In this document: positions 1 to 9,278 of the stretch, one piece after another
Layout: each line of letters begins with the position of its first letter
Position numbering within the stretch: the first letter of the stretch is position 1
Source of the DNA: JBGRQA01 sp041725895
Lineage (GTDB): Bacteria; Bacteroidota; Bacteroidia; Bacteroidales; Marinifilaceae
Assembly (NCBI GenBank): GCA_041725895.1
Contig: JBGRQA010000012.1
Location: forward strand, 62,001 to 126,000
Length of the DNA stretch: 64,000 nt
Reading direction: 5' to 3'
Notes under the pieces: model-generated
Databases searched by the model: none
What the model was told of the DNA's origin: nothing
The model's input: only the letters and a program-made list of their open reading frames with translations
Made by a program: the position numbers and the translations under genes

Positions 1-133
1 AGATTTCCTTTCGGTTATCAAACGCATTAAACCGTCGAGCAAGGTGTGGTTTGAAACAGCAAAAAACTATGCTGTGTACTCCAACCAGAGCGGACAATAC
101 GATGATATCCTAAACTACCTAAAGATTAAATAG
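1..133 (+). CDS. 3' end of an unidentified protein (partial)
   Basis: An open frame enters from the left edge and stops at a TAG at 131-133. The visible 43 residues include VWFETAKNYAVYSNQSG and end in LNYLKIK. I do not recognise the family. Only four bases separate it from the next start, so the two genes are probably co-transcribed. The gene body lies outside the window. Confidence 0.5.
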   Translation, partial: DFLSVIKRIKPSSKVWFETAKNYAVYSNQSGQYDDILNYLKIK

Positions 134-137
134 ACAG

Positions 138-1376
138 ATGAGCCAGATTGCAAGAATACAACTTTTACTTCAGCAGGATAAATATACCCAGGCCGAACGG
201 GAAGTCCGGTCACAACTACTGGAAGAACCCAACAATGGAATTTATTACTCCCTACTAGCCCTTTGTCTTTCCGGTTTGGATCAAAACAGGGAGGCATTGG
301 AGGAGGCAAAGAAAGCTGTTGGCTTACTCCCCCATTCGGATTATGCTTTTTATGTACTCTCTAAATGCTATTTACAAGTAGATAATTACGAGGAAGCAAG
401 TGATGCCATCCAGGAAGCATTGCGTATCGAACCGGAAGATGAAGACTACCTTTGCCTGTATGCCGCCATTCTCAACGATCAGGGAAAACATGAAAATGCT
501 TTAAGTAACATTGATAAGGCACTGTCTATTAATCCGGAGCATGCCCAATCCAAACAAATAAAATCCCTAATTCTACGAGGACTGGGTAAATACAAAGCAG
601 CAGATTCTGTTGCCAGTGAAGCCTTAAACGATAATCCGGAAAGTGCTTCTGCTTTTGCTGCCAAAGGTTGGTCTTCGCTTGATTCGGGAAATGTAAAGGA
701 ATCCCTGGAGCATTTTAAGTCGGCCGTGATACTCGATCCGACCAGCAATTTCGCCAAGTCTGGCCTGGTGATGGCGATTAAAGCGCAAAACCCTTTGTTC
801 AATGCCTTTTACAACTACTACAATTGGGTGGGCAACCTCTCTACGAAAGCCAGATGGGGCTTTATTATTGGGGTTTTTATTCTGATCCGTATAGTCGGTA
901 AAATTAGTGATACGAACTCGGCCCTGGCACCCTTCTTCACTGTTTTGGTTGGGTTATACATTTGCTTTGTATTTATGGTGTGGACCATTAATCCCATCTT
1001 CAACATCTTTATGCGCTTTAACAAATTTGGCAAACATGCATTGGATAAAGGAGAAATTATTGGTTCAAATATCATGGCTTTTCTTTTGGCTTCCGCCCTC
1101 ATTCAGTTTGGCTTGCACCTTACCTTCGACTGGTACCCGGTAACAGGTGCCATTGGCTCCATGTTTCTAACTCTGCCATTTTCTGCCACCTTTGCTCGCT
1201 GGGAAACCCAAACTTTTACAAAACATTTAACCTATAGCATTCTACTAACATTGGTATGGATTCCAACGGTAGTACTCCCATTAATAGGACAGGAAAGTAA
1301 AACCGGAACCTTGTGGTTGATTTTCATTATTGGAATAATAGGTTACACATGGGTATCACAAATGGGGAGAAAGTAA
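138..1376 (+). CDS. TPR-repeat protein with C-terminal multi-pass membrane domain
   Basis: 412 residues. The first ~215 are about six tetratricopeptide-like helical repeats (for example YYSLLALCLSGLDQNREALE and LYAAILNDQGKHENALSNID), a fold that binds partner proteins. From about residue 238 to the end there are five or six hydrophobic segments, so the protein is anchored in the inner membrane with the TPR part probably in the cytoplasm. No enzymatic motif is visible. The ATG follows the previous gene by four bases. The TPR assignment is from pattern; the membrane part does not match a family I know. Function unknown, perhaps a scaffold or membrane-stress component. Confidence 0.8.
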   Translation: MSQIARIQLLLQQDKYTQAEREVRSQLLEEPNNGIYYSLLALCLSGLDQNREALEEAKKAVGLLPHSDYAFYVLSKCYLQVDNYEEASDAIQEALRIEPEDEDYLCLYAAILNDQGKHENALSNIDKALSINPEHAQSKQIKSLILRGLGKYKAADSVASEALNDNPESASAFAAKGWSSLDSGNVKESLEHFKSAVILDPTSNFAKSGLVMAIKAQNPLFNAFYNYYNWVGNLSTKARWGFIIGVFILIRIVGKISDTNSALAPFFTVLVGLYICFVFMVWTINPIFNIFMRFNKFGKHALDKGEIIGSNIMAFLLASALIQFGLHLTFDWYPVTGAIGSMFLTLPFSATFARWETQTFTKHLTYSILLTLVWIPTVVLPLIGQESKTGTLWLIFIIGIIGYTWVSQMGRK

Positions 1377-1424
1377 AACTGATAACCATCCATTCGAGGA
1401 AATAACAATACTATTTTTGCAGCC

Positions 1425-1449
1425 CTGTCAGGTTTTAAAAACCTGACAG
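1425..1449. repeat. Perfect 11-bp hairpin (dispersed palindrome or terminator)
   Basis: An 11-bp arm at 1425-1435 pairs perfectly with 1439-1449 around a 3-base loop. It lies 49 bases after the TPR gene and has no T-tract after it. The arm reads CTGTCAGGTTT. I believe similar palindromes are scattered through Bacteroidota genomes, so this is likely an intergenic repeat that may also act in transcript processing. Confidence 0.5.
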
Positions 1450-1549
1450 ATACTGTGTTTAAATCCAAATATATTTAATTTATTATTTTCTTACCTTTGT
1501 AAAACAAAAGAAGGCTTCTTTCAATTTATTGAATTGGAGTCTATCTAGC

Positions 1550-1574
1550 GGCGGAGTTAATACTCCGCCTTTTT
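1550..1574 (+). terminator. Rho-independent-type terminator hairpin
   Basis: An 8-bp GC-rich stem (1550-1557 with 1562-1569, loop TAAT) is followed by a run of Ts. It would stop transcription from the TPR gene side. It may sit just inside or outside the IS110 right end, which cannot be placed exactly. Confidence 0.55.
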
Positions 1575-1609
1575 CTTGCTAAGGATTAAAAAGAAAGGCT
1601 TCCTCTTTA

Positions 1610-2671
1610 TCATTCACCAGAGGCATGACCTACCAATTGAAAATTCTCTACATATTCTTCATCTTTCTTCCAAAGAGTATAGATGAGAATTAATAATTTA
1701 CGCATCACGGCTATGAGTCCTTGCCGTTTTATTGTTCTTCCCTCATTCACTCTCGCATAGAAAGTTTTCAAGTTTGAGTTGTGTTGAGAGGCAGTCATGG
1801 CGGGCATATACAATGCAGAGCGTATTCGGGCATTCCCCTTTTTTGATATCTTGGTCTTCCCTCTAAAGCTCCCTGATTCTCTTTCAATAACATCAAGACC
1901 GGCATAGCTTACAAGCTGGCGTATGTTCTTAAATAAAAGAAAACCATTGGTCTCTGCCAGGATTTTAATTACCGTCATAAAGCGTAGACCTTTTATAGTC
2001 GTTATCTTTTCTATTTTATTTGCCAAGCAAGAGTCTGCTTCTACCAATTTGTGAATTTCCAATTCCAGGGCTATCAGATGTTCTGAATAAAAAGAAATCT
2101 GTTGTTCCTTCAGTTTTAAGACCTCCTTATAGGTTCCATGAGCCTGTTTCATTGCATGTAGCTGTGATTTTGCCGCAGTTTGAGCTTGTTTTATGCTGGT
2201 GTGCTCACGAGCCAAGTCCCGTATTATTTTAAAATCTTTACTGGGAGGCATCCACAAATCAGTTCCAACCAAATTCTTTTCAACTCCAAATTCTGCAATC
2301 ATTTTAGAATCCACCTTGTCGGTTTTTGTCTTCAGATTACAACTCTTGGCATAGTATTTTATTTTTTGAGCCAACTGAACACTTACCAATTGGTTTTGGT
2401 GATACAGGTGATAAGCTAACTCTTCATAATAAACACCGGTAGCTTCCATTACATAAAAAGGCATTACTTCAGGGCTTTTGTTGCGCTTTTCACACCAGTT
2501 ATAAAACTCTTTGATCCCAGAAGAACTATTGCTAAAGGACTTTGTTCCTTTTATGCTTACGTTTCCATCACTGGTTAAAATTTTGAAACATGCATAAAAG
2601 CATTCCTTTCCAATATCTATACCAACAACCTGTTTTACGACCTCCTTACTTTTCATTCCCTGTAAATCCAT
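1610..2671 (-). CDS. IS110-family transposase (DEDD recombinase)
   Basis: 353 residues, normal for the family. The N-terminal RuvC-like DEDD domain shows GIDIGKE (first Asp), VMEATGVYYE (Glu) and KTDKVDSKMIAEFG (last two Asp). After a coiled-coil linker, the C-terminal Transposase_20 domain shows TIKGLRFMTVIKILAE, LVSYAGLDV and the ESGSFRGKTKISKKGN block, which carries the candidate catalytic serine. IS110 recombinases are programmed by a bridge (seek) RNA from the element's non-coding end that pairs with target and donor DNA. Start is ATG at 2671; an internal ATG at 2656 preceded by AGGGA is a good alternative. The frame is intact, so the copy may be active. Confidence 0.93.
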   Translation of the reverse strand: MDLQGMKSKEVVKQVVGIDIGKECFYACFKILTSDGNVSIKGTKSFSNSSSGIKEFYNWCEKRNKSPEVMPFYVMEATGVYYEELAYHLYHQNQLVSVQLAQKIKYYAKSCNLKTKTDKVDSKMIAEFGVEKNLVGTDLWMPPSKDFKIIRDLAREHTSIKQAQTAAKSQLHAMKQAHGTYKEVLKLKEQQISFYSEHLIALELEIHKLVEADSCLANKIEKITTIKGLRFMTVIKILAETNGFLLFKNIRQLVSYAGLDVIERESGSFRGKTKISKKGNARIRSALYMPAMTASQHNSNLKTFYARVNEGRTIKRQGLIAVMRKLLILIYTLWKKDEEYVENFQLVGHASGE

Positions 2672-2900
2672 TTTAATTAATATTCCAATAAGGATCTTTC
2701 CTACAGTCTTTCCTCGCAGTTGATACGAAATCTAGGCATCTAGCGCAGTTTCTCAATACTGTTCTGACTCAAAGAAAGAAACAGAATAGGATGATTATCT
2801 GTCAGTGGGCATACCATTAATGTTGCCTAGGGTTTTTTCTTACTCCTATTCTGTCCCTATTTTAAACGCTAAAGATAATATCTGGTTAGTTTATTAATTT
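2672..2900 (-). ncRNA. Candidate bridge RNA region of the IS110 element
   Basis: The region upstream of the transposase has no gene but strong paired structure: an 11-bp perfect inverted repeat (2781-2791 with 2844-2854) nested inside a 7-bp pairing (2732-2738 with 2824-2830 is offset from it, so the two may be alternative folds). In IS110-group elements this position encodes the structured bridge RNA, transcribed in the same direction as the transposase. The structure is seen; the RNA assignment is inferred from family knowledge. Exact ends and guide loops are not defined. Confidence 0.5.
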
Positions 2901-3100
2901 CTTTGGCAAACATACGAGGGTAAAAATACCAAAACCTCATCGCATCAATTCATTGTTAGAATGTCCAATTAATAGCACCAAGAAATATTATACTTAGCCT
3001 ATTTTGATATATTATGACATCAACCGAAAGGGACATATCCATTCTTTTAACGATCCAAGATCTGTATTCTTTCTCCTATAATTTTTACAATTATACACTA
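2901..3100. other. Intergenic gap between IS110 and mcrC
   Basis: AT-rich, no open frame of note and no clear terminator hairpin for the mcrC transcript. The IS110 left end probably lies near its start. Confidence 0.4.
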
Positions 3101-4363
3101 TTACAAATTTAAGCCAGTCCATTTCTTTATCTCCTTTGCGATAAATTCTTGCCATTCAGAAATATTTTTCAGAACGGGAAATGAAATAACGCTACACTCG
3201 TCAACTCCTAAGGCACCATCTTCTTCAGAATAGTATTTGCCAGATCTAAAAACAGACTCGCTACCTGGATAAACTAATGCAACCTTTCTTGCCCCATAGT
3301 ATTTCAGGTACACGTAGAGTTGCCTCAAATCCTCCGGCGAGGGATTGTATCCGTTCAGATTTTTCCATTTGGTATCCAACACAATGCAATTTTTCATCCC
3401 CTGGTTCAAAACAATGTCGGGTTTCATTCTTGAGCGAGAGCCTTTGACTGGTTTCCAAAAATCTTTGGAGGTTTGTGCTTTAACGGATGTGAAACCTGAA
3501 TTGTGTTTTCGAAGACTTGCATATACAAACTGCTCCCAGAGCAGATTCATGTTAAACATGAGAGCCAATACATCGTTTCGGCCCCGACTCAAATCAGGAT
3601 GGTAGTTCAATAGCAGCAGCCGTGCAATTTTAAGGGCATACTGATAGGATTCCGTTTTTCGGTTAAATTGAATCCTGTTGAATAAGACTTCCGAAATGCG
3701 GATATCTGGCATTTCAGGAAAATTCAAAAGCAAAGCACCCAGACGACTGGAAAGTGCCGGATTGTGATTCACATGTTTCAGCAATCGTAAAGCCTTGTAG
3801 AGTATGCTATGCAAGAGATGCTGCGCATCATAGGTTATGTAGCGTACGTAAAACCTCTCCTGATGAACAAGGTTTTGCTGAAGGTGTTTCCCAAACTGCA
3901 GACTCCCCTTTAGCGCCGTTGCATTTCCCTCCGTTTTTCGATACTGCTTGACCAAACCACGATACACCAGATATTCTACTTCGCGCACAAACAGTTCAAA
4001 GTACAATTCCAATATGCTATTCGGTCGAATACTCAAAGCGGAACTGCTGGGGGCATAAATATTGAAATCACCCACGGCTTTCAACATACCAATCAAGACG
4101 CCTCTCCAGTCGTTCTTGCACTCATTTCTGTCGGCTTTAGGCAACACCTCAATCGTAGTGCTGCCCATTTGCAATACCCCAACATACTCACAAAAACGCA
4201 CCCCGTTATGAAGGAGTGAGAAATAGGGAACTCCCCGCTCACCATAAAAGGCCTGCATTGCTTTTAAGATTTTGGCATCAAACTTAACTCCTTCTATTAC
4301 CTGGTTGAGTTTTAAGACTTGGTGCTCAAATACGGTAATGTGATTGTTAGTTTGCTTCAACAC
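3101..4363 (-). CDS. mcrC: McrC-like nuclease subunit of a modification-dependent restriction system
   Basis: 420 residues. In the McrBC family, McrC joins the McrB GTPase ring and carries the nuclease. The N-terminal part (about 1-150) has the McrC pattern FCEYVGVLQMGSTTIEVLPK. Near the C-terminus a PD-(D/E)xK core is seen: KPDIVLNQG at about 314 and VLDTKWKNL at about 330. The start is a GTG at 4361-4363 that overlaps the end of mcrB by 17 bases, a typical translational coupling. It is the last gene of the defence operon. Catalytic residues look intact, so activity is expected. Confidence 0.88.
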   Translation of the reverse strand: MLKQTNNHITVFEHQVLKLNQVIEGVKFDAKILKAMQAFYGERGVPYFSLLHNGVRFCEYVGVLQMGSTTIEVLPKADRNECKNDWRGVLIGMLKAVGDFNIYAPSSSALSIRPNSILELYFELFVREVEYLVYRGLVKQYRKTEGNATALKGSLQFGKHLQQNLVHQERFYVRYITYDAQHLLHSILYKALRLLKHVNHNPALSSRLGALLLNFPEMPDIRISEVLFNRIQFNRKTESYQYALKIARLLLLNYHPDLSRGRNDVLALMFNMNLLWEQFVYASLRKHNSGFTSVKAQTSKDFWKPVKGSRSRMKPDIVLNQGMKNCIVLDTKWKNLNGYNPSPEDLRQLYVYLKYYGARKVALVYPGSESVFRSGKYYSEEDGALGVDECSVISFPVLKNISEWQEFIAKEIKKWTGLNL

Positions 4364-6230
4364 CTTCCACTAATTTTGATTCAACGCTTCCTTCTACAGA
4401 CATCCCCAACAAAATCCGAATGTCATTACTGAAATCAAGATCGCTAATTTCGGAAAGGTTACATAGCTTGTAAACCGGTTTTTCCATCAACAGAGAAGCA
4501 TCGTAACCATTGAAATCTGCAAATATATTTTCATCATCGTTTTGCGATTGGCCCTCGTTCTTAAAGAAGCCTCTGCCGAGTACCAAACCTATTTTTCCGT
4601 AGTCACCATAGAAGTACTCCTGCAACAGGGGAATAATATTATTCCAAAAGGCCTTTTTCAGATCCTCCAGGCTTGCAACATTCAGAAAATAGCTGTGTCC
4701 TATAAGATGGTCCTTATCCAATAGTTTTTCGATGCGCTTGTTTACGGTTTCCATTATCCGAACCAGATCAAAGCCATCAACCAGCCCCTTATTCTCTTTC
4801 GATTTTCCAACCGTTTTTATCAATTCAGGAATTGGGGGCATCTCCACAAAGCAGAATCTTCTGCGTAAAGCCGTATCCAGAGCCTCCACGCTGCGGTCCG
4901 CCGTATTCATTGTACCAATGATATAAAGGTTGGAGGGAACGCCAAATTTCTCCTTACTATAGGGCAAAGCAACTTCCAATGCTTCCTTTTTCCCTAGTCG
5001 CTTGTCCTCCTCAATCAAGGTAATCAACTCACCAAAGATTTGGGATACATTTCCACGGTTGATCTCATCTATGATAAGGACATAAGGCTTTAATTTCTTT
5101 TCTTCCCCCTGCCCTCTTTTCAGCCCTCTGTGATTTTCGAGAAACGAAATTATTTCACGGACATATGTTGGGTTGTAAACTCCATTGTAGTCACCGGTTT
5201 CAAATGCCTTTGAAATATTGCTAATATTTACCGGATACCAAGGATTTTCTTTGGTGCTTGCATGTGGCTGAACATAAAAAACAGAAGTCCCCCGATAGGT
5301 CACATCAAAATGAGTTCCTTTTCCCTCAATTGCGATTGGGCTCTTACCATCAACTTCAGATATCTCTTTTTTAAAAGCTTCAATGGTTTGTTCATAGTTT
5401 CCTGTAGTGGGATTTGCCTTCTTACTTAGCCTTTTAAAAATCCCATCCTCTACAGCATAACTTATGGGTTGTCCATCCTCCTTGGGTTCCTGTGGTTTGA
5501 TTCCCTCAACGAAATCCTCATAGGTCATGCTCTGGTGAAAGGTTGTAAAAACTACCTGTCCTTCATTCATTAGGCAATCGAATTCCTCCTTTACGATTTC
5601 TCTTTCCTGATTTAGATCAAAACCGGGATTGATAATTTCAATTGCCTTGTTGATTGTATTAAAGGTTTTGCCTGTTCCAGGAGGACCGTAAAGGATTTGA
5701 TTCAAAGGGTTTTGGCTTTGGTTTTTAGTCACACTTGAATCTTTCTCTACATTGTTTGAATTCTGAACTTCAATTCCATAATATGGATAGAAAAAAATTC
5801 TATTTGCTTCTTCCAAATCCTGTACTTCAAAGAAAGTTGAATAACCACTCGGCAACCACCCTCTTTTATCTTCCACAAGCTCTCTGGTATGATCCACTAT
5901 CGGATCTTTAATCTTCTCCAACTTTCGATAAATAAATCCCTCATCACCAATCAATTTCTCTAACTTTTCATTAACTACCTTTGATTCTGAAGTTATCCGA
6001 TAAAGACCACTAAGTTTATCTCTACCATAGGTTATATAGACATAATCTCCTATTTTTAGTTTGTGTTGAAAATTATACCCTTGACTATTGGCGGTATCCT
6101 TATGCATAACCCCCCAACTAAGTTTTTCAAACTTTCCGGGTAAGTCGTTATTTCTAAATGAAGTATTTTTGAGAAAAATCCCCATTGACAGCTTGTATAT
6201 CCTGTGTCCATTTAAATATAGTGTTTCCAT
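4347..6230 (-). CDS. mcrB: McrB-like AAA+ GTPase with N-terminal EVE/PUA-like DNA-reader domain
   Basis: 627 residues. The C-terminal two thirds are an McrB-type AAA+ motor: Walker A LYGPPGTGKTFN near 183, Walker B LIIDEINRGNVSQIFGEL near 387, and NTADRSVEALDTALRRRF near 438, matching the McrB signature NxxD. The first ~150 residues contain KLSWGVMHK and KIGDYVYITYG followed by LYRITSES, which resembles EVE/PUA (YTH-like) domains that bind modified bases; this is pattern-based. Known role: nucleotide hydrolysis drives DNA translocation and activates McrC. Start ATG at 6230 follows the HNH gene stop by four bases, with AGAGG just upstream. Part of a five-gene run. Confidence 0.88.
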   Translation of the reverse strand: METLYLNGHRIYKLSMGIFLKNTSFRNNDLPGKFEKLSWGVMHKDTANSQGYNFQHKLKIGDYVYITYGRDKLSGLYRITSESKVVNEKLEKLIGDEGFIYRKLEKIKDPIVDHTRELVEDKRGWLPSGYSTFFEVQDLEEANRIFFYPYYGIEVQNSNNVEKDSSVTKNQSQNPLNQILYGPPGTGKTFNTINKAIEIINPGFDLNQEREIVKEEFDCLMNEGQVVFTTFHQSMTYEDFVEGIKPQEPKEDGQPISYAVEDGIFKRLSKKANPTTGNYEQTIEAFKKEISEVDGKSPIAIEGKGTHFDVTYRGTSVFYVQPHASTKENPWYPVNISNISKAFETGDYNGVYNPTYVREIISFLENHRGLKRGQGEEKKLKPYVLIIDEINRGNVSQIFGELITLIEEDKRLGKKEALEVALPYSKEKFGVPSNLYIIGTMNTADRSVEALDTALRRRFCFVEMPPIPELIKTVGKSKENKGLVDGFDLVRIMETVNKRIEKLLDKDHLIGHSYFLNVASLEDLKKAFWNNIIPLLQEYFYGDYGKIGLVLGRGFFKNEGQSQNDDENIFADFNGYDASLLMEKPVYKLCNLSEISDLDFSNDIRILLGMSVEGSVESKLVEGVEAN

Positions 6231-6234
6231 ACCT

Positions 6235-7389
6235 CTATTTTACTATTAGATTTAATTGTTCTGCAATATCCTTTGTTAATTTGGCAAAGGGACGTTTCTT
6301 GAAGTCATTTTCTTTATAATAATTTCCAAAGGCCATTCGGTACAATTCACCTTTAGTCAGGTTGGCTGCCGGAAATTGATTGGCTAAAATCTCCAGGTAT
6401 TTATCATTGCTGTTACTCTTTTTCCTGTAGAGCTCCGAAACAATATCTCCATGAGAATTATAGATTTCATCAATTTTAAACACCTTGTGATTCTCCCGGA
6501 TTCTATCGTTTTTTTCAGATCTCAATGGATCCGCTGTTTCCAGGAAAATTTCATAATTACTTGCTATACCAATAGCTGACTCGTAATCATAAGCGATGGA
6601 GTGAAATTTTCCTTCTTCACCATAACCTTCAATGTAAGGATGAAGATTGTTTTGTATAGAAAACTCTACCGCTCCTTTAAGGCGAGAATTACATGTCTCG
6701 CAACTCGGAATGAGATTGTAAAATGATAATCGTAGTAATGGATAATCCGTTTTCGAAAAGAAATGATCCAATTGAGGATTGGTTAATTTACTCCCATTGT
6801 TTTCCACTGTTACGACCCAACTCCTGTTGCAATAAGGGCAAACTGAAAGATCCAATACCTGAGTCAAAGAATAATTATTCCATATAGTTCCATTAACTTG
6901 ATCAAAACCCGTTTTTACAAAAGCGTCATAATTGAATATCAATTCAAGGCAATGTTTCACCTGATCATCCGACTGTAATTGAAAAATCGAATTCGTAACT
7001 ATGGAAAATAATTCTTCAGGCTCTCCTGCAATAATTGAGCTAAGAGAAACTTTCACTTCACTGAAAAACTTATACAACGCTTTGTAACGGTTTATTTTGG
7101 AACTCGTAACAAATATGTGATTGTTCTTCGAACAAATAGCTGACTTAATTTCTCCAATTGCAATATTCTTCTTTCTCTTTTTAATAAACGGCTTAACAAT
7201 TGCTTTTGCTGTTGCTGCCTCTATTCCAATAGTTTTCTGTACTGATTGAGTGATTGGACTATAATTCTTGTTGCCCAGAGCATCAAAAAGTGCAATACAG
7301 AAATTTAATCTTGGGGTAACATATTCAACACAAGCCTCAGTATGTTGCGATACGATTTGAGACAAGTTGGGATGTTCTATTTTGATCAT
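6235..7389 (-). CDS. HNH nuclease, PtuB-like partner of the upstream ATPase
   Basis: 384 residues. A zinc-HNH core is centred at about 180-240: VCPYCNRSW, then QLDHFFSKTDYPLLRLSFYN, then IPSCETCNSRLKG, with two CxxC pairs and the catalytic His in LDHF. Its first four bases overlap the ATPase stop (ATGA type), so the two are translationally coupled. ATPase plus HNH in this order is the architecture of the Septu defence system (PtuA and PtuB), also seen as an effector pair of some retrons. It is longer than the PtuB proteins I recall, with an N-terminal ~170-residue helical region of unknown role. No reverse transcriptase or msr-msd region is seen nearby. Confidence 0.75.
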   Translation of the reverse strand: MIKIEHPNLSQIVSQHTEACVEYVTPRLNFCIALFDALGNKNYSPITQSVQKTIGIEAATAKAIVKPFIKKRKKNIAIGEIKSAICSKNNHIFVTSSKINRYKALYKFFSEVKVSLSSIIAGEPEELFSIVTNSIFQLQSDDQVKHCLELIFNYDAFVKTGFDQVNGTIWNNYSLTQVLDLSVCPYCNRSWVVTVENNGSKLTNPQLDHFFSKTDYPLLRLSFYNLIPSCETCNSRLKGAVEFSIQNNLHPYIEGYGEEGKFHSIAYDYESAIGIASNYEIFLETADPLRSEKNDRIRENHKVFKIDEIYNSHGDIVSELYRKKSNSNDKYLEILANQFPAANLTKGELYRMAFGNYYKENDFKKRPFAKLTKDIAEQLNLIVK

Positions 7390-9242
7390 TGTTGTCCTCC
7401 CTGAATCTGATTTTTCCTTGCTTCCAATCTTCTTATCTCTTCATTAATGAGATCAACTTCCTTATTTTCTGAAAATTTCGAATCGTATAGCTGAATAAGA
7501 TGATTTCGAATAATTGATTCCCCAATCTGGTTAATTAAATTTAAAGCAGTTTCGGGAGTCCATCCGACTTCATTGCTCCCATTAGGAGCTAAATATTTGA
7601 ATAGAGAATTGATTTTATCCTTAGCGAATTCCCCAATAAGTCCATCCGTTAAAAAGAAGGAATCCGAAAGCAATTCGTGAATGTTAGCACCGAATGTTTT
7701 TCGAGTGTTAGAATCCACAATTTCTGCATCTCCATTTTCTTTTTTTCTGAGCAATAGTATATTTTCGGAAGGAAGGTCAGAAAGTAGATAGGGGCTGTGT
7801 GAGGTAATGATTAATTGAAATTTATAGTTATGGAAATCTGAATTCAAGAAATCAAGCAACCATTTTAAGAACCTTTTTTTCCAGGCTGGATGAAACCCAA
7901 TTTCCGGTTCATCCAAAAGAACAATATATTCCTCTATTAGGTCATTATAATCCTTCCTTCGATTTAATAATTCAAAAAGTCTTGCAAACAAAACAAGGAA
8001 TGAATACTCTCCAGAACTTTGACCAGAATCAAAAAAATAATCATTGATTCGCATCAGGGTTTGCCTATCATCCCTTAAAATTTGCTCCTCTATTGCTATA
8101 AATTCCTTTAGTAAAGATCGATTGTGGGAGTTATTAGGAACAAGAAAACTAAGCAAATGATGACGCCATTCATCATATTTTTCACTATCGGAGTAATCAC
8201 CTAGCCTAAATTCAGTTACAACTTCCCCTTTTCTGACAAGTTCATTAATTAAACCAAGAAGCTTATCAATTTGAGCACCCTGATTAAAAATCCCCTCTAT
8301 TGCTTCCCCCTCGAAAATATACCTTCTTATCGAATCGCTGTCATCAGGTAATTTTTCCCGATTCAATACGACCAAGAGATTTAAGCGGAATAGAGCCTTA
8401 ATTCTATCTTTTAATATTTGTTCATCAAGTGATATGTTTTTGGTGAATTCCTCTTTTTCAAACCATGAAGATGGATAGATGAACTGTTGGATATTATCAA
8501 CATACTTGCTAATGTACTCCTTGCCTTTGTTTTCTTCCTTATTGGGATCAATATAAAGAAAGAAATTATTCCCTGAATAATTAGGAGATACTTTTATCTT
8601 TTCAGGCCCACGAAACGGGCAGTCAGAATCATAATTCAAGTAAAAGTTAGCAATTCTATATGCGTCTTCTCTGTAAAAAGGAAACATTCCTTCATATTTT
8701 TCTTTTCCCTTCCGCCATAATGTATCAGGTAATAAATACTGAGTTGAAAGGTTAGTCAATCCTAAATTTCTTTGATCCCCCCTCCAGTCAATTACATTGG
8801 AATAATAAATAAATCCGGTCTTATCAAATTCATTAAACCAATTATTTTCGGGCTTAAGAGGAGATTCATCATATTCAATAAAAATATAGTTTAAATTTTC
8901 AACCAACGATCTATTAACTTTCAACTCCCTATAACAGAAGAAGTAATTATCCATACATACGATACCCTCAAAAGGAATATTAAAACTAAAAGCTCCATTA
9001 TCTTTAGTAGCCACAGCTTCTAATATGATCTCACACAAACTACTTTTTCCGCTTCCATTTTCCCCAGCAATAGCGGTAATCGAATGGATATTCGGACCAA
9101 AATCAAGAACTGGCAAAGGTTTGCTAATTATCTCAAGATCTTTCCCATCAAAAGAAAAAGAATGCTCTCCTGAATGATTAAAGTTGAAGCCTTGATTTTT
9201 AATGTTATTGTATTCTTTTACCCAGATAAATTTTAGTTCCAT
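7386..9242 (-). CDS. ABC-like AAA ATPase, PtuA-like (Septu-type)
   Basis: 618 residues. Walker A AIAGENGSGKSSLCEI lies near 60-67, an ABC signature-like SGQSSGEYSFLVLFARL near 407, Walker B YIVLLDEPEIGFHPAWKK near 440, and the switch LIITSHSPYLLSDLP shortly after. This is the SMC/Rad50-like AAA15/AAA21 class used by Septu PtuA, OLD and related defence ATPases. The central region (about 120-380) is large and unassigned. No TOPRIM nuclease domain is visible at the C-terminus, so it is not OLD-like; the nuclease is the adjacent HNH gene. It begins 36 bases after the small membrane-protein gene. Confidence 0.78.
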   Translation of the reverse strand: MELKFIWVKEYNNIKNQGFNFNHSGEHSFSFDGKDLEIISKPLPVLDFGPNIHSITAIAGENGSGKSSLCEIILEAVATKDNGAFSFNIPFEGIVCMDNYFFCYRELKVNRSLVENLNYIFIEYDESPLKPENNWFNEFDKTGFIYYSNVIDWRGDQRNLGLTNLSTQYLLPDTLWRKGKEKYEGMFPFYREDAYRIANFYLNYDSDCPFRGPEKIKVSPNYSGNNFFLYIDPNKEENKGKEYISKYVDNIQQFIYPSSWFEKEEFTKNISLDEQILKDRIKALFRLNLLVVLNREKLPDDSDSIRRYIFEGEAIEGIFNQGAQIDKLLGLINELVRKGEVVTEFRLGDYSDSEKYDEWRHHLLSFLVPNNSHNRSLLKEFIAIEEQILRDDRQTLMRINDYFFDSGQSSGEYSFLVLFARLFELLNRRKDYNDLIEEYIVLLDEPEIGFHPAWKKRFLKWLLDFLNSDFHNYKFQLIITSHSPYLLSDLPSENILLLRKKENGDAEIVDSNTRKTFGANIHELLSDSFFLTDGLIGEFAKDKINSLFKYLAPNGSNEVGWTPETALNLINQIGESIIRNHLIQLYDSKFSENKEVDLINEEIRRLEARKNQIQGGQQ

Positions 9243-9278
9243 TGTAACTATAAGTCCGTTAATTAAGATGATTGAATT

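Larger units (their letters stand above)
1577..2930 (-). mobile_element. IS110-family insertion sequence (approximate ends)
   Basis: The element consists of the transposase gene, a short 3' flank, and a longer non-coding region upstream of the transposase. IS110 elements lack terminal inverted repeats and do not make classic target duplications, so exact ends cannot be read from one copy. Bounds are set by the TPR-gene terminator on one side and the gap before mcrC on the other. A long non-coding region 5' of the transposase fits the IS110 group rather than the IS1111 group. Confidence 0.6.

Noticed and set aside
6235..9242. Retron with ATPase-HNH effector pair
   Set aside because: No reverse transcriptase or msr-msd-like region lies next to the pair, so Septu-like is the simpler reading.
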